From NCBI GenBank assembly GCA_033085395.1, contig JANQBS010000448.1:1-22624 (forward strand): a DNA stretch of 22,624 nucleotides, read 5' to 3'. A model generated the notes under the pieces. It did no database searches and was not told the DNA's origin. It saw nothing but the letters and a program-made list of their open reading frames with translations. Each line of letters opens with the position of its first letter. Position 1 is the first letter of the stretch. A program made the position numbers and the translations under genes. Of the stretch, positions 20,771 to 22,624 are shown one piece after another. The DNA is from Xanthoparmelia taractica. Lineage: Eukaryota; Ascomycota; Lecanoromycetes; Lecanorales; Parmeliaceae.

Positions 20771-21963
20771 AATTAATTTCTACGTCAAGCAGCGAAAGCA
20801 CTAATATTAAAAACTATATATCTTGTTGAAGTATATCTAAGAATTAATTATTATTTAAAAAAGTTTAAGAAGATTAATATTATAGTTCTTCGTAAGTTAA
20901 AAAAGAATAATTACTCGAAGTCTAAGTTTTATAGATTAATGGCGCTCTTAAGCACGCTAGATAAAATACTCGAAATAATAATAGCTACGAGACTTAGCGA
21001 TTACGCTAAGATGAATCTCTTATTATTATTAAAGTGAATAAAGACTTAACGAAAGAGATTTATTAAGATAGCACTTAAAACTATTATTAATATAGTTTAT
21101 ATCGACTAGAATTATAAAAAGAATTATATAATTAATCTTCTATTATTAAATATCGCTAACACTTTTAATAATATATGATATTAAAAATTAATATATAATC
21201 TTCGAGTTAAAAACGTCTTAAAGCTTATTATAAATTAGATACGAAGCTTTCTTATAAAGCGAGTAATCTCTATTATTTCTAATAATAGAATTAACTCTAT
21301 AAAGATCGCTAAAATAGAGATTCTCTAAAAATTGTTTATATTTTTAATTGTCTTTCTATTCTTTAACGCTTCGCTTATTAAAAAATACTTTACAACTAAT
21401 TAAAGCATTAGATAAGAGGTTTTATAAACGATATTTATTTTTTTATATATAAGAAATTCACGAAGATTAATTACTCTATTTTAGAAAATATATATAAGAT
21501 TTATTTAAAATAAGTAATAATATATAACGCTATCTTTACATTAAAGAAGTATAAACTAATATATTTAACTCGCTATTTAAGACGATTTAATATAATTATC
21601 GCGATAGATTTAAAAGAGATTATTACGAAGTCTAAGATTAATATTCGAGTTCTATAATTATATCTTGATAATAAATTCCGCTGAGAATCGTATATTAAGA
21701 AGATACGATCTAAGCTAATTATATAGTATCTCGTATTAAATAAAACTACGGGCTTTATATGAAAAGCTACGTTAAATAAGACACGTTAATTGTATAATAT
21801 AGTGAAATAATTAACAATCACGTACGTAGTAGTCTCGTAGCAAATATCTTAGAGATTATAAGAATTATATTAGAGTTATATAAAATATTTAAAAGTAATT
21901 TAAAATATTTATCTTAGATAGATTATTAATAATTATCGAGCTATTAATATTAGAGATTTAGAG
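20771..21963 (+). pseudogene. Tad1/I-like LINE reverse transcriptase remnant
   Basis: This is a non-LTR retrotransposon RT read in one frame. Segments in family order are ALILKTIYLVEVYLRINYYL, INIIVLRKLKKNNYSKSKFY (near 20870-20930), LMALLSTLDKILEIIIATRL (20938-20997) and GFIND at 21418-21432 in place of the (F/A)xDD box. Then come NIRVL*LYLDNKFR (21642-21690), TTGFI*KATLNKTRQLYNIV (21748-21805) and a final YRAINIRDLEY (21937-21967). The two boxes IVLRK and YR(P)(I)ALL...GK(I)LE are typical of the Tad1/I group. The 5' part (endonuclease, ORF1) and the 3' RNase H and tail are missing. The 3' end is cut at LTR-C sequence at 21963. No target-site duplication was found. Confidence 0.85.
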
Positions 21964-22075
21964 TATTAAAATATAAGATAGAACACTTAGTTATATTATT
22001 CTAAGTGTGCTATGAAAGATAAGTGCGATCTAACTAGATGAGATCACGTGACTTGGCGTTTACCAAGCCTTGACA
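21964..22075 (-). repeat. LTR-D: truncated copy of LTR-C, inverted
   Basis: On the minus strand it starts TGTCAAGGCTTGG at 22075. It carries a CTTGG/CCAAG hairpin and CACGTG, and ends with the 23-base block (21986-21964) shared with LTR-C 10084-10106. It abuts the LINE. Another small inverted repeat, CACTTAG/CTAAGTG, lies at 21984-22008. Confidence 0.6.
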
Positions 22076-22546
22076 TATCACGTAAGCACGCGATTCAACT
22101 CTCGATACTTCTCTTCGCACGCTATCGACCCTCTATTTAAAATACGAGATTTAAAGATTACAACTCAAACGTCGAGTAATAATCGTGAAAAAGAAAAGTA
22201 GAATAGTAATAGTGAAAACGATATATACTTATATTCGTTTTAATACTTTATATAAATTTTCTATTATTTATTAAAAAACGATTTTTCTAAAATAATATTT
22301 TATAATTATTAAATGTATATTAAAATTTAATAGAAATATAGTCGAAGAATATATATAATAATATCACGTGAGATAATTAAATAAAATTCTTTAATATATA
22401 TAGGATCGATTATAAGATTCTCGTATAAGATTAATTTAAAGTATTAATAATTTTAATTTTAATTTTAATTTCACTCTTTAATTATTTAGATTATATATTA
22501 TAATAAGTAAATAATAATTCTAACTATATAGAATTAAAGAATAAAG
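22076..22546. other. Stretch without recognised gene beside the right end repeat
   Basis: The first 100 bases are little mutated (CACGTAAGCACGCGATTC, CGCACGCTATCGACCCTC), and the rest is AT-rich. No readable protein frame, hairpin terminator or LTR end was found. CACGTGA occurs again near 22363. It could be the 5' untranslated part of a transposon whose body is lost. Confidence 0.4.
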
Positions 22547-22624
22547 TTACGGGTCGGAAAGGTGTGGTATATTTGATGGTATGGGACTAGTTTTTCGAAT
22601 ATCATATCGAAAGGTATAAGATAT
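22547..22624 (-). repeat. Right copy of the 78-bp inverted repeat
   Basis: This is the reverse-complement partner of 9-86. The inner boundary is the TTAC at 22547-22550, and similarity runs unbroken to the last base of the window, so its outer limit cannot be seen. The internal hairpin TATACC/GGTATA of the left copy is partly lost here (one arm reads GATATG). No matching duplication longer than TA is visible next to the inner edges of both copies. Confidence 0.9.

Noticed and set aside
1..22624. Linear mitochondrial plasmid (invertron) because of terminal inverted repeats
   Set aside because: No DNA or RNA polymerase gene is present, the repeats are short, and the content is nuclear retroelements with RIP.
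1..22624. Starship-type giant element
   Set aside because: No tyrosine recombinase (DUF3435) gene near the left end and no cargo genes were seen.

Overview
The window reads as a nuclear, AT-rich, gene-free block of a filamentous ascomycete genome (Pezizomycotina) that has been heavily mutated by repeat-induced point mutation (RIP). The reasons are internal. Both strands are almost emptied of CpA and TpG while CpG survives. Codons that relatives of these proteins use for Gln or Trp appear as TAA, TAG or TGA. Catalytic Asp codons appear as Asn (GAT to AAT). No open frame is longer than about 115 codons. Everything I can identify is a dead retrotransposon: at least five Ty3/Gypsy fragments and one Tad1/I-like LINE. 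I see no host gene, tRNA, rRNA or CRISPR array. Protein identities rest on reading through stop codons in one frame and recognising ordered family motifs from memory; no search was run.

Layout, left to right. 9-86: a 78-bp repeat, repeated inverted at 22547-22624. About 125-3160 (-): Gypsy G4, gag to protease plus an LTR piece. 3161-4608 (+): G5, the 3' part of a Gypsy pol (RNase H-integrase linker, integrase with an in-frame D,D35E triad, C-terminal domain, 3' UTR). 4609-4739: an LTR. 4762-9475 (+): G3, gag, protease, RT, RNase H and the start of integrase. G4 and G3 form a head-to-head inverted repeat with arms of about 2.2 kb. 9476-9985: a 3' UTR with a hairpin and a 154-bp LTR of another family. 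About 9986-10880: a probable LTR. About 11490-16885 (+): G1, gag to integrase. 16885-20700 (-): G2, LTR, gag, Gln-rich linker, zinc-knuckle-like motif, protease and start of RT, meeting G1 tail to tail. About 20770-21963 (+): LINE reverse transcriptase. 21964-22075 (-): a truncated copy of the LTR at 9986. 22076-22546: no recognised gene.

The parts do not work together as a system. They are a nested and recombined graveyard. The observations most worth a second look are the matched 78-bp ends, the mosaic 5' half of G4 (N-terminal module like G2, body like G3, joined out of frame at a CTTCTT microhomology), reshuffled minisatellite units between the two inverted arms, and sharply bounded islands that escaped RIP. 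I did not find a previously undescribed functional system and do not claim one.
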